Positions 7,825 to 18,776 of a DNA stretch of 64,000 nt are shown piece by piece. Both the position numbers and the translations under genes were made by a program. Location of the stretch: the NCBI GenBank assembly GCA_023213195.1, contig CP096135.1, forward strand, positions 3,778,842 to 3,842,841, in the 5' to 3' direction. The notes beneath the pieces are model-generated. The model searched no databases, was not told where the DNA came from, and saw nothing but the letters and a program-made list of their open reading frames with translations. Numbering within the stretch: the stretch's first letter is position 1; each line of letters begins with the position of its first letter. This stretch comes from Sphingobacteriales bacterium JAD_PAG50586_3 (lineage in GTDB: Bacteria; Bacteroidota; Bacteroidia; CAMBQF01).

Positions 7825-9438
7825 TTAATCGGGTTGTTTATACTCAAAAGTGTAGCCCCTGTAGTGTATGCGTAACATCTCCCCTTTCTTCAATTCGTTT
7901 GAATCAACATATAAAGGGTTTTCCTCTTCCACTTCAATAACATAATACCTGTCCAGGTAACCTTTGGTATTCTCTATATGGTAAAACAGCAACCTGTCTT
8001 TCAACTTCCAGTCTACATTAAAATGCAAGGAATCTATCTTAACATTAATACCGCTGTAGTTTCCTGTACTATCTGTACCCTGCGTAGGCAGTGAAACCGT
8101 AAAAGTTGGAGCTATAGACTTCACCGTATCGATAAAGAAACCCGCCTGCGGAATACCATAACCATGAGCATAATCAAAGTACGGGTAAAGGCTGGCACTC
8201 TGCTGTATTTTATCAAACAAATCGGTGTTTTTCCAATCCTTGTTTAGTTGCCATGCACAGGCGGCAAAGCCGGCAGTTAAAGGGCTGGCGAATGATGTGC
8301 CCGATGCTACGGTAACACTTCGCTCTCCCATAGTAGCTACAGTACCCGCAGCACTAACGTTAGGCTTCATTTTTAAATTGCGGTTGGGGCCATACGAGCT
8401 AAAGTTTGAATGGTATTGCCTGTAGGGGTCTACACCGCCAACGGTAAGCACACTATCGGCATCGGCAGGAGATGCAACTATCTTCCAGTTACCATCGCCC
8501 TCGTTACCCGCAGCATTAACTACCAATATGCCTTTTTTAACAGCCATGGTGGCGGCTTTGGCAATAATACTGTGGCGGCCATCCATTTGGTGCCTAAAGT
8601 ATAAATCGTTGGTATACCCAAGGGAACTATTAATAATATCGGCGCCGTTTTTATCGGCCCACTCAGCACCGGCAAGCCAGTATTCTTCTTCCGAATATAT
8701 CTCGTAGCCGGGGCTTTCGGTACGTGCTAATAAGAAATCAGCGCCCGTGGCAAGGCCAATGTTTTGCCCGTTTAGTCTGCCGCCAATACATGCCATAACC
8801 ATGGTACCGTGGCTATTAAAATCGTATACACTCTCCCGATTTTTACAAAAATCGTAGGTGGCAATTATGCGCTTATCGTTACGTATGTGTTCAAAGGCGG
8901 GGTTTTTATCCACCGTAGGGAAACCTGCATCTAATATGGCTATTCGTATTCCCTTACCATCAATGCCTTTATCTTTAAACTTAGCGGCCCCAAGCATATT
9001 CAATTGAGCATCCATCAGTTTAAGGTTTTTAACCTTTATGGTAGTATCAAAATCGTACGAGCAAAGAGGTTGGGGATAATCCGGTAAAAGTTGCTGCACA
9101 AGCTTTACAAAAGGGAGTTTGGCAATATCGGCAGCACGCTTAGCATCAGTAAAAACAGATATGCAATTAAACCATCGGCTTGCAGGGCGTGCACTATCAG
9201 CTAACGCCGATACTTGATTAATGTACGATTGATTAACCGGAAAATCGGTACTGTCTGTCAACGAGAGGCCGCTTTTAACGCGCCTGTCTATAGCCTTAGC
9301 ATCAAAATAAGTAAAGGGGTTAAACTCAGTTTGTTTATCTTTAAAATAAACCCTGAATTTACTTTGTGCACTAACAAAACCCGAATATAGCAGGGCAATT
9401 AATACAATTGTACAATATGCCTGCCACCTGGCCCTCAT
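7825..9438 (-). CDS. Exported S8 (subtilisin-like) serine peptidase
   Basis: Secreted or periplasmic subtilase of 537 residues. A signal peptide (residues 1-24, ending VSAQ) precedes an N-terminal pro-region; the catalytic triad sits at D170 (IAILDAGFP), H210 (NSHGTMV) and S382 (SGTSFASP), with the oxyanion N in NAAGNEG. After the catalytic domain a C-terminal beta-rich domain of about 110 residues follows, but I see no T9SS sorting motif. The start codon overlaps the MoxR stop (TAATG), so it belongs to the SurA-MoxR transcription unit, which fits a job in envelope protein turnover. Confidence 0.9.
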   Translation of the reverse strand: MRARWQAYCTIVLIALLYSGFVSAQSKFRVYFKDKQTEFNPFTYFDAKAIDRRVKSGLSLTDSTDFPVNQSYINQVSALADSARPASRWFNCISVFTDAKRAADIAKLPFVKLVQQLLPDYPQPLCSYDFDTTIKVKNLKLMDAQLNMLGAAKFKDKGIDGKGIRIAILDAGFPTVDKNPAFEHIRNDKRIIATYDFCKNRESVYDFNSHGTMVMACIGGRLNGQNIGLATGADFLLARTESPGYEIYSEEEYWLAGAEWADKNGADIINSSLGYTNDLYFRHQMDGRHSIIAKAATMAVKKGILVVNAAGNEGDGNWKIVASPADADSVLTVGGVDPYRQYHSNFSSYGPNRNLKMKPNVSAAGTVATMGERSVTVASGTSFASPLTAGFAACAWQLNKDWKNTDLFDKIQQSASLYPYFDYAHGYGIPQAGFFIDTVKSIAPTFTVSLPTQGTDSTGNYSGINVKIDSLHFNVDWKLKDRLLFYHIENTKGYLDRYYVIEVEEENPLYVDSNELKKGEMLRIHYRGYTFEYKQPD

Positions 9439-10412
9439 TAGTTCATCAGTTGGCTAATGATATTGTCTACCGTAATACCATCAGCTTCGGCCTTGTAGTT
9501 AGTTACAATACGGTGACGAAGTATACCCGGGGCAACAGCTTTAACATCTTCAATATCGGGCGCGTATTTGCCGTTTAGCGCGGCATGGCATTTAGCTCCT
9601 AGTATTAGAAACTGCGATGCTCGTGGGCCCGCACCCCAACCTACATATTTATTTACCACATCGGTAGCAAGCTCTGTACCGGGGCGAGATTTTGCTGCTA
9701 ACCTAACAGCATACTCCAATACATTATCTGTAACCGGTATACGTAAAATCAAATCCTGAAAGTAGATTATCTCTTCAGCATCTAGCACCTTATTAAGGGT
9801 TGCTTTGTGTTGAGATGTTGTATTGCGTACCACAGTTAACTCATCGGCAAACGATGGGTAGGTAAGCATTACGTTAAACATAAAACGGTCTAACTGCGCT
9901 TCGGGCAGCGGGTAGGTTCCCTCCTGCTCTATGGGGTTTTGGGTAGCCAGTACAAAAAACGGGTTGCCCAACTCATAACGTTTACCACCGGTGGTAACAG
10001 AACGTTCCTGCATGGCCTCAAGCAATGCCGATTGTGTTTTGGGTGGGGTACGGTTAATCTCGTCGGCCAAGATGATGTTTGAAAACAACGCCCCTTTAAC
10101 AAATTTAAAGTTGCGGGTTTCGTCCAAAATTTCAGAGCCTATAATGTCTGATGGCATTAAATCGGGCGTAAACTGTATACGGTTATAATCAAGGCCCAAC
10201 GCGCGTGCAACGGTGTTTACCAAAAGGGTTTTAGCAAGGCCCGGCACACCAACCAGTAAGCAATGCCCACGGCTGAAGATGGAGATAATTACATCATCAA
10301 CAACATCATTCTGGCCTATAATTACTTTGCCTATTTCAGACTTTAGTTCTTTATATTTAGCTACTAAGGCATCAACTGCTTCAACGTCGCTAGAGTATTG
10401 TTTTGCTGGCAT
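9438..10412 (-). CDS. MoxR-family AAA+ ATPase
   Basis: A 324-residue AAA+ protein of the MoxR class, chaperone-like ATPases thought to help assemble or activate partner proteins. Visible: Walker A GVPGLAKT (the MoxR variant of GxxGxGKT), Walker B ILADEINR, sensor 1 in FFVLATQNPIEQEGTYPLPE, the arginine-finger region EAQLDRF, and the C-terminal lid ending at an ILRHRI motif. No von Willebrand partner gene, the usual neighbour of MoxR, is adjacent here; instead it lies between SurA and an S8 protease. 21 bp separate it from surA upstream. Confidence 0.92.
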   Translation of the reverse strand: MPAKQYSSDVEAVDALVAKYKELKSEIGKVIIGQNDVVDDVIISIFSRGHCLLVGVPGLAKTLLVNTVARALGLDYNRIQFTPDLMPSDIIGSEILDETRNFKFVKGALFSNIILADEINRTPPKTQSALLEAMQERSVTTGGKRYELGNPFFVLATQNPIEQEGTYPLPEAQLDRFMFNVMLTYPSFADELTVVRNTTSQHKATLNKVLDAEEIIYFQDLILRIPVTDNVLEYAVRLAAKSRPGTELATDVVNKYVGWGAGPRASQFLILGAKCHAALNGKYAPDIEDVKAVAPGILRHRIVTNYKAEADGITVDNIISQLMN

Positions 10413-10433
10413 ATTGGGGTTAAATATCTAATC

Positions 10434-11796
10434 TTAGTTAATCCACTTGTTATCAAAGTCGCAATTTATGTATTCATTGTCAATTTTGATATAGGTTTTC
10501 GACCTCTTATCATCAATCCACTTTGTAATGGTCTTGCGCTTCTTATCGTTTTCTGTTAACAACTGTAACTTTTGGTAGTCTTCTTTTATACTAATAACGT
10601 GCGGTTTTGTTCGGGTTTTCAAATAAATAATGCGGTAACCGGCAACAGCATCGCCAGAGCGGCTTTTCATTATCAGTGGCTTAGAAATATCGCCCTCGTT
10701 CATTTTATCCAAGGTATAATACAAGCTGTTATCAATACTATTTATCTCCTGTATATCAAAACGGGTAGCATTGGTAGCAGGGTTTAAAATCATACCGCCG
10801 TTTTTCTTGGTTTCAGGATCATCAGAGTATAACTCAGCTGCTTTAGAAAAAGACATTGCGCCTTAGCTTAATCAACTCTGTATACAAGCTATCTAAAAAC
10901 TTATCGGCTTTAATAAGGTCTTCGTTAAGCACCTTGGGGGTAATAAGTATATGGCGCACGTTAATAGATTCGCCCCTGCGGTCTATAAGCTGTATAATGT
11001 GGTAACCAAAGTCAGATTCTACCACCTCAGAACAAAATTTATCTTTCAGGTTAAATGCTACCGCTGCAAACTCAGGCACCAGCTCTTCACGCTTTAGGTA
11101 GCCTAATTCGCCCCCTTTAATACGGGAGCCGGGGTCTTCAGAATAAATAAGGGCCTTGGCAGCAAATAGGGTTGGGTTGTCTTTTATCTGGTCTCTCAGG
11201 TCTAAAAGAAAATCGCGTACACGGTCTTTCTCTCCTTGCGATACTTTGGGCTTACGCACTATCTGCCCAATCTCAAACTCTGTATTTATAAGAGGTAAAG
11301 AGTCTTTAGGTATGCCATTATAAAACCGCATAATATCGTTTGGCGATACTTTTACATCGGCTGTAATCTGGCCTTGTACTTTTTGCGCCAGCATCTGGTC
11401 GCGTATTTTGCGCCTAAAGTCGTCTTTAATCTCGCTAAGCGGCTTGCCATAGTAAGCCTCCAACTTTTTAACCTCGCCATTAAATAGTGGGCTGTTCAAG
11501 TAATAATCTATACGCTTATTAAGCTCACTTTCTATTTGCTTATCATCAACCTCAATACTGTCTATTTTAGCCTGCACAAGCAGTAGCTTTTCAAACAGAA
11601 TATCTTCAAACACACGGCAACGCAGGTTAGGTGTTTTAGATGCACCTTCCTGTTGGGTCATATACAGGGTTTGCTGTTCAATATCGCTTTTGGTAATAAT
11701 ATTTTCGCCCACTATACCCACAATTTTATCGAGCACGGTACCTTGGGCATTACTTAAAAAGGGCAACAATACTATAGCAAAAAGTAACTTTTTCAT
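10434..11796 (-). CDS. surA: SurA-like periplasmic peptidylprolyl isomerase/chaperone, one frameshift
   Basis: Periplasmic chaperone for outer-membrane proteins. Signal peptide at residues 1-17 (MKKLLFAIVLLPFLSNAQG), an N-terminal SurA chaperone region (VGIVGENIITKSDIE, about 20-150), a first parvulin domain (FEIGQIVRKP through DFGYHIIQL) and a second one starting VRHILITPK. The frame breaks in the second parvulin domain: an extra base in GCCTTAGC at 10860-10867 separates it from AMSFSKAAELYSDDP. Removing it gives ELIKQGAMSF and an open frame to 10434, about 454 residues, a normal SurA length. It follows directly on the preceding lipoprotein gene with no gap. Confidence 0.87.
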
Positions 11797-12644
11797 TTAT
11801 TGTTTATTACTGAATATTTCCACATCGCTATTGCCTACAGCCTCTTTATAAAGCTTGTTTTCCATTTCCTGCAATAACTTTGTTTTTCGTTTATTAAGTA
11901 TTATATCTTTTATATTGTCTTTAACAAAGCCCACCGGCGATGCCGTTTCTTTTGTTTGAAAGGCTTTAATGTTTACAAAGTACACAAAGGCCGAGTCTTC
12001 CAATTCAATAAAGCGTGGTGCGTTTAAACCGCCATCGCCGTAGTTTTTCAAGGGTATCTCTTTCAACAAATCGTCATACAATAGCCACGAGTTATCATCA
12101 AGGTAATAATTCTCGGCATGGTCAAGGCAATAGCTTTCCAGTTGTTTGCGGTCTGCCGGCTTATCGCTTTGGCACCATCCTTTAACTTTAGGCATATTAG
12201 GAGCCTTTTTACCCAGCTTAACGTAGCGTACCCTTACAATATTGCTTTTAAGCTGAAATATTTGCTGGTTACTTTTGTAATACTGGTCAACATCCTTATC
12301 GCTAACAACAGTATCCAGGTTAGTTTTAAGGTATTTTTTTGGTAGGCCGCTAACAGCAACTGCTTGCGGTAGTTTTCTACCATCTTGTCAATATTCACAT
12401 CGTCAATACCTTCGTCTTCTGCCTTATCAATCAAAATATTATCCTTTGCCCAGCGCTCAATATAGTTCTTGGCAAACAAGGCGCTATCCGCACTATTTAT
12501 ATTCTTGGGCAATATTGTGCGCAGTTCCACCTCGTCAAGGTAGTACTTGCCGGCACGGGCTACCGGCTTATCGGGTTTGTTGCCTCCGCTACCACAGCCA
12601 AAGGCAAAAACCAGTATACATATTATCAACCCTGTGTATCGCAC
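11797..12644 (-). CDS. SurA-N-like lipoprotein without a clear PPIase domain, one frameshift
   Basis: Begins MRYTGLIICILVFAFGCGSGGN: a lipobox with Cys17. The following part (VARAGKYYLDEVELRTILP, then a long helical stretch) resembles the N-terminal chaperone segment of SurA-type proteins, but no parvulin motif (HILI...GGxLG) follows. The frame shifts at a run of seven A residues (T run 12334-12340 on the plus strand); one more A gives YQKKYLKTNLDTVV and an open frame to 11797. Joined length is about 282 residues. Position between two parvulin proteins suggests a dedicated chaperone for outer-membrane proteins; that is inference. Confidence 0.7.
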
Positions 12645-12688
12645 GTAAACTCTATTATACTACAAATAACGTAAATTTTATAAAACAT

Positions 12689-12723
12689 AAGGCGCAGTCC
12701 CGATGCATCGGAGGCTGCGCCTT
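12689..12723. terminator. Hairpin terminator between PpiC and the SurA operon
   Basis: AAGGCGCAG pairs with CTGCGCCTT around an inner palindrome CGATGCATCG. It lies after the stop of the upstream parvulin gene (12747, minus strand) and before the start of the lipoprotein gene at 12644, so it separates two transcription units. Confidence 0.65.
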
Positions 12724-12746
12724 ACTGTTGTAGCCATTTAAGGGGC

Positions 12747-14710
12747 TTATTTAATGCTGTCTAAAACGCCTTGGTCAATGTTTACGGTGTATTTTTTGCG
12801 CAGCATACCAATCCACTCTTTTTCAAGGTAGTTTTGGTAATCGGCGGTAATTAAGCCACGGGCCTCAGCAATGCTTTTTGGCGCAGGGGCAATTACTTTG
12901 TTTACACGCACTATAATTATAGATTTTTCAGAATCCATATCGGGCGACATGGTACCGGCAACCCAGCTAACTTTATCAACGTTTTCATTTTCTTTTTTAG
13001 AATAAACGCCGTCTTCAATCTGAAGGTCAAGTTGAGAGTTTTTATTTATCTCTTTTAAAATCTGGTCGTTGGTAGGGTTGCTTTTAGCGTTCTTCTTCAT
13101 GTACTTACGGAAACGCTCAGCAACTTCTTTATTAGCAAATTTAAAGATGGTAACATCGGCACGCTCGCCCCACATGTAGTTGGTTTTGTTGTTATCGTAA
13201 AAACCTTTAAGGCCAAGGGTATCTTCTACCGCTTTAGACCATACTTTTTTATCGGTAATCTCAAACAACAACATACCATCGCGGTACTCATTCAATAAAT
13301 CGCGGAAGGCTGGGTATTTGGTTTCTAGCTGGCTGTCTTCGTAAGTAAGTGCAGTTTCCTCTACAAACTTATCGTACATAGTGTTTACAATAGCTTGTAT
13401 AGATACATCTTTACCGCGCTTGGTTTGGCGGGTAGCAATGTATTTTGCAAAATCTTGCTGGGTGTAGTTTTTGTTACCAAAGTTGAATATTACTTTGTTT
13501 AACGCAGCCGCTTTATCGCTTTTCCAGTTACCATCGTAAATGGTGCTGTCTACCGCTTTGTTAAAGTCTAAAAGCATTTTGCGGTCTTCTTTAAAACCGG
13601 CTTCAGCTTTAATTTTAGTTACTAATGATGTTTTGCTTTTTTCAGAACGGCTGTCTTTGCCAATTTTGCTTTTAAACTCGGTTTTAACATCGTCAAAAGC
13701 AGGTACGCCTTTTACTTCAAGGCGTTTAATAATGTGCCAGCCATATTGTGTTAATACAGGGGCAGAGTAATCTCCATCGGCTTTCAATGCAAACGATGCA
13801 GTTTCAAACTCAGGCACCATGCGGCCTGTGCCAAACCAAGGCAGTTCGCCACCTTTTTTAGCCGATGCTTTATCGTCAGAGTATTTAGCAGCAAGGTCGT
13901 CAAACTTCTCACCACCTTTAAGCTTAGTGTAAACCTCGTCAATTTTAACTTTGGCAGCATCAATATCAGCCTGCTTAGCATCTTTTGGTAGTTTAACCAT
14001 AATGTGCGCAGTATGTATAGTACCTTGGGCATCGCGGCTATCAATAACCTTTACCAAATGGTAACCAAAACGGGTACGCACCGGCATAGATACCTTGCCT
14101 TTTGCTGTTGTGTAAGCTGCGGTTTCAAAAGGGTAAACCATGTTAAACACGGTAAAGTAACCTAAGTCACCTTTGTTTTCTTTAGCCGATGGGTCGTCAG
14201 AAAACTGTTCAGCCAATTTATTAAAGTCTTCGCCTTTGTTAATGCGGTCGCGCAGCGATATTGCTTTTTGTAAGCAGCCAAGGTATCTTTTGGTAACGCT
14301 TCGGCATCGCATTTAATAAGTATGTGGCTTGCCCTTACGTCTTTTTTAGAGCGCTCGTAAGCCTCTGTTAAAAGTTTATCGTTAACCTCTTTATCGGTAA
14401 GGTAAGGGGTGGCCAATTGTTTGCGGTAGCCACGCAGCTCGCTTACAAATGTTTTTACGGTATCTAACCCAAGGTCTTTAGCCTCTTTTACTTTAAGTTT
14501 AAAGTTTACAAATAGGTCTAAATAATCGGTTACCGACTTTTTGTCAATGGCCGCAGGATTAGAGTTGTTCTTTTTGTAAATAGTCATAAACTCGCCACGG
14601 GTAACATTGTCACCACCTACTGAAAGCAGGGTTGAGTTATCGCCGGGCTGGGCAAATGCTGTAGTTGCTATAAACAGCGCAATGGCTGTACCGAGCAGGT
14701 TTTTCTTCAT
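12747..14710 (-). CDS. Exported multi-parvulin peptidylprolyl isomerase, one frameshift
   Basis: A PpiC/SurA-type folding factor of about 655 residues. Signal peptide MKKNLLGTAIALFIATTAFA; an N-terminal chaperone region; then two parvulin domains, one with DVRASHILIKC ... DPSAKENKGDLGYF and one with TAHIMVKLP ... SAKKGGELPWFGTGRM; then a long C-terminal region with no motif I recognise. The break is at five T residues (14265-14269, plus strand): one more base gives LAAYKKAISLRDRI. I use the ATG at 14710; an upstream ATG at 14746 would precede the signal peptide with odd residues. It is the first of three related genes reading leftwards. Confidence 0.85.
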
Positions 14711-14800
14711 AATTATAATTATATAAGCGGGCGCAAAAATACGCATTCTTTTTACTAAACAATCTATTATAGGGGGTTAATTTACAGCTATTGGCAATAA

Positions 14801-14834
14801 AAAAGCCCCTTGCTTTTATCGGCAAGGGGCTTAT
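14801..14834. terminator. Hairpin terminator downstream of prolyl oligopeptidase
   Basis: AAGCCCCTTGC (14803-14813) pairs with GCAAGGGGCTT (14822-14832) around a short AT-rich loop, flanked by A and T runs. It follows the stop of the leftward-reading oligopeptidase gene. Confidence 0.75.
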
Positions 14835-14854
14835 ATCAAAAATTATACCATCTG

Positions 14855-16962
14855 TTACTTAATATCGGCACCGGTATTGTAAAACAGGAACGACCATAAA
14901 TCGGCCCTTTCTTCAATTATCTTGGTTAACGATTTGCCCGCACCGTGGCCCGCATTGGTTTCAATACGTATAAGCACAGGGTTAGCACCTTTATGGCACT
15001 CTTGCAGGCGAGAAGCGAATTTAAACGAGTGGGCAGGTACTACACGGTCGTCATGGTCTGCCGTGGTAACCATGGTTGCAGGGTAGCTTGTGCCGGGTTT
15101 AAGGTTATGCAGCGGAGAGAATTTGTACAGGTTTTTAAATTCCATGTCGTTAGCCTCGCTAGAGCTCATACTCATCAACCCAACCCCAGCCTACAGTAAA
15201 TTTCTGAAAGCGGAGCATATCCATTACCCCTACTCCGGGGAAAGCTACTTTAAACAAATCGGGGCGTTGTGTCATACACGCACCAACCAGCAAGCCCCGT
15301 TAGAGCGGCCTTCTATGCCTAGTTTAGATGGCGATGTGTAGCCATTTTTTACCAGGTATTCGCCGGCACTTATAAAGTCGTCAAACACATTTTGTTTATT
15401 GAATAGCATACCGCCTTTGTGCCAGTTTTCGCCATACTCACCACCACCACGTAAGGTAGCTACGGCATATATGCCGCCATTTTCCATAAGCACAATATTA
15501 GCTGCTGAAAAGGATGGGGTAATGTTTACACTAAAACCACCGTAGCCATAAAGAAGGGCTGTGTTATTACCATCTAGTTTAATGCCTTTTTTGTGAGCAA
15601 CAAACATGGGCACTTTAGTACCATCTTTGCTGGTGTAAAACACTTGATTTACCTCAAAATCTTCGGGGTTAAACTTTACGTTTGGCTTTTTGTAAACCTC
15701 AGAACGACCTGTGGTAAGGTTGTATTTAAAAATAGTATAAGGGTAGTTTATTGATGTAAAACCGTAGAATGCTGTAGTTTCTCCTTTCTCGGCATAAAAG
15801 CCCGAAGCGCTGCCAACGGTAGGCAACTTAACCTCGCGCACAATAATACCATCCATATCGTACTGATAAACCTTAGAAGCTACATCTTTCAGGTAGGTAA
15901 CAATTAAGTATTTGCCCGATGTGGTAACACTTTGCAATAATTCGGGCCTTTCGGGGATAACGGTTTTCCAGTTTTCTTTATTTGGGTTGGCAGGGTCTAC
16001 CAGTACCAATTTGTAGTTGGGGGCATCAATATCAGTCATCATTAGCAGCTTATCGCCCACATTATCTATAATAGCATTGTGGTTATCAAAGCCCTGTACT
16101 ATAATTCTGAATTTTGTGCTACGAGTGGTATTAAGGTCTTTTACAATAATCTGGTTACCATCAGTTCCTTCTGATATATCAATAATTAGAAAGCGCTCGT
16201 CTTCTGTTGTAGATGCGCCAAAGTAACGCAATGGGTGGTCTTTATCCTGAAAAATTAAAGTGTCCTTGTCTTGTGTAGTACCTAACTTGTGGTAGTATAT
16301 TTTTTGAAACTCGTTCTTTTTAGAAAGCTCTTGTCCCGGCGCGGGCCTGTCGTAACGGCTGTAGTAAAAGCCATCGTTTTTCCAGGCCGCACCAGAGAAT
16401 TTTACCCACTCCAGTTTGTCGCTAAGGTCTTTGCCTGTAACTACATCTTTAACAAAAATTTCCTGCCAGTCGCTGCCGGCTTTAGAAACTGTGTAGGCAA
16501 GGTGTTGCTTATCTTTTGATACGCCCGCAAAGCCAACAGAAGTTGTACCTTCTTTAGACATGGCATTGGGGTCTAAAAAACCTCAGGTGCGCCGTCTAAG
16601 CCCTTTTGGCGGTAGTACACCGCCTGGTTTTGTAACCCATCATTCTTACTGTATATAAAATACTCGCCCACCTTTGATGGCATGCTGAAACGCTCGTAGT
16701 TATAAAGCTCGGTAAGGCGGTCTTTAATTTTAGTGCGATAAGGTATTTTGTCTAAGTAGCTAAAAGTAACCTTGTTTTGGGCCGTAACCCAGTCTTTGGT
16801 TTCAGGCGCGTTATCATCTTCCAGCCAACGGTACGGGTCTTCTACCTTGGTACCAAAATAATCATCAACCTGGTCAACCTTTTTGGTTGCAGGGTATGTT
16901 AATTGTGCCTGCGCTAAGCCCGAAACAGCCAAAGCAGGAATAAGTAATAGTGTAAACTTCAT
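14855..16962 (-). CDS. Prolyl oligopeptidase (S9A), exported, three frameshifts
   Basis: Cleaves short peptides after proline; here with a signal peptide ([20 protein letters not shown]), so periplasmic. The N-terminal propeller part opens with the family's [18 protein letters not shown]. The alpha/beta-hydrolase part shows [14 protein letters not shown], the nucleophile region EGRSNG and, near the end, the Asp in ADHDDRVVP and the His in NAGHGAGK. Three breaks are visible: a T run at the PEVF/LDPNAM join (16575-16580), a G run after EGRSNG (15295-15298), and an extra base in TAGAGCTCA (15160-15168), where the repaired reading is DEYGSSEAND. Repaired length is about 700 residues, usual for the family. 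Confidence 0.88.
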
Positions 16963-17043
16963 TTTACAATTGTTAGATGGTTCTATAATGTTACCCCAAA
17001 AAAACAGTTGCCTTTATTCCCGAATAGAAATTAGGGGAGGCAC

Positions 17044-18678
17044 TTATTTTTTTACAGGGTCTAACTTTAAGTACTTAAATTCAGAGTAAGTGCCCTTATC
17101 GGCCTTGGGCAACTTAAACGCATACTTATAAGTAGCATAAGCAGGATTGTTTATTACAATGGTGTAATCTTTATCTGCTTCAACAGTTAAAAAGAAATCG
17201 CCGTTTTCATCGCTTTCAATAGTATTGATAACTGTTCCGGTAGCATCGCTAATATCTATTTTGGTAGATATGCTGCTGGCCGAATTGCTATCTATAACCT
17301 TGCCTTTTAAAATTGATAATGGTGGGCCGGTATAGGCAGGGGTGTTATCAACCTTTTCTTTACCGTAGTTGCTCATGTCAATCTCGTAAATATCAAGATC
17401 GCCCTGACCACCATCTTTAATGGCACTGTAGTAGGCAGTTTTGCCATCGGTACTTAATACAAAGTGGCGCTCATCGCCCAGGGTGTTAATGGGGTAACCC
17501 ATGTTTACGGCTTTGGTCCATTTACCATTTTCCAGGGTGCTTTTAAAAATATCGTAGCCGCCCATGTTATTATCGTGCCCGCGCGATGCAAAGTACAATG
17601 TTTTACCATCGGGGTGGATGTAAACGCTTACCTCATCTTCAACCGTGTTAACCATAGGGCCTAAATTCTCGGGCTTGCCAAACTCGTTTTTACCAATTTT
17701 AGGCGCACGCCAAATATCGCCATTACCAAAGCCCCTCCGTTAGGTTTCTCGCTAACAAAGTAAAACCATTTGCCATCGGCACTTACACAGCCCGAAGTCT
17801 CGAACCACGATGTGTTAACGTCTTTCTCCACCTCTTTTGGGCTGCCCCATTTGCCGGTGCTGCTGCTCTTTTTAGAGAAGAATATTTGGCCTGAGCCTTT
17901 GTTTACCATGTTGCGGTAAATGTAAATTATAGACCCATCGGGCGATATGCTTGTATTAGCATCGTGGCCCTTAGAGTTAATAGAGCTTTCTAAGTGAACA
18001 GCTTCTTTCCAGGTATTGGTAAGGCTGTCCATCTCAGCCATGTAAATATCTTCGTAAAACAAGTTGTTGTTTATATCAACCTTACCGCCTTCGGTATCAG
18101 AACGGCGAGATGTAAAAATCAATGTCCTGCCATCCGCAGTAATAGATGGGTTAGACTCAATAACATCGGTATTAATTTTAGGCCCTAAATTTTTAAACGT
18201 AACGTTTTGTGGCTTGGTTATTTGCTCGCGGGCAAACTTGCACTGGTTTTGCAACGTTTCGCCCTCTGTGCCTTTTACTTTGGCAGGGTCTAACAAGGCA
18301 ATATGCTCTTTGGCCATTTTTTCGGCACCATCAAGGTTGCCATTTTTTTGGTATGCCTTAGCCTAAGCGCAGGGTAAGTTCTTTATCAACCTTGGGGTCT
18401 ATTTTATAGGCGTTTTCTAAGAACTCTACGGCTTCGGTTGTCCTGTTAAGGTCTAGGTAGCAACGGCCCATAAGGTAAAGCAGCTCCGGGTCTTTCTGGT
18501 TTTGCTTATCATCGTTATACACCTCTTTATATACCCTTAGCGCGCCTTCATAATCGCCGTTAGAATACATACCGGCGGCTTTAAGCATTTTCAGCTTGTC
18601 TTTGCCAAGCGTAGTAGCATTAACTGTAGTAAGGGTAAATAAAAATGATAAAAGGGTAAATAGTATGGCTTTCTTCAT
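17044..18678 (-). CDS. Exported TPR plus PD40 (WD40-like) protein, two frameshifts
   Basis: Signal peptide, then TPR repeats (about residues 30-115: NGDYEGALRVYKEVYND, PELLYLMGRCYLDLNRTTEA), then a propeller of PD40 blades (SNPSITADGRTLIFTSRR, ANTSISPDGSIIYIYRN, SVYIHPDGKTLYFASRG), and a C-terminal carboxypeptidase-regulatory-like beta domain. The order resembles T9SS-linked PorE-type proteins, but the OmpA peptidoglycan-binding domain they end with is missing here. Breaks: an extra base in GCCTTAGC at 18355-18362 (repaired LRLGKAYQKN) and a short G run at 17732-17735 (repaired NGGGFGNGDIW). Repaired length about 545 residues. A role in surface-protein assembly is inference. Confidence 0.75.
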
Positions 18679-18776
18679 AGTTCTTTTTAAGAAAGTGCAA
18701 TATACGAAAGCTACACCGAAAGGTTTTTATGATTACGCAAGTTTGTTCAACTATCTTAAAACAAGTAATTCTATGC

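Noticed and set aside
9438..10412. MoxR with von Willebrand partners as a ternary system
   Set aside because: No von Willebrand or DUF58 gene is adjacent; neighbours are surA and an S8 protease.
7432..18678. Programmed +1 frameshifting at CTT-AGC, as in the CUU-AGG-C site of yeast Ty1
   Set aside because: The same window has many plain homopolymer losses in unrelated genes, and the GCCTTAGC sites occur on either strand relative to the gene, which fits consensus error better than a translational signal.
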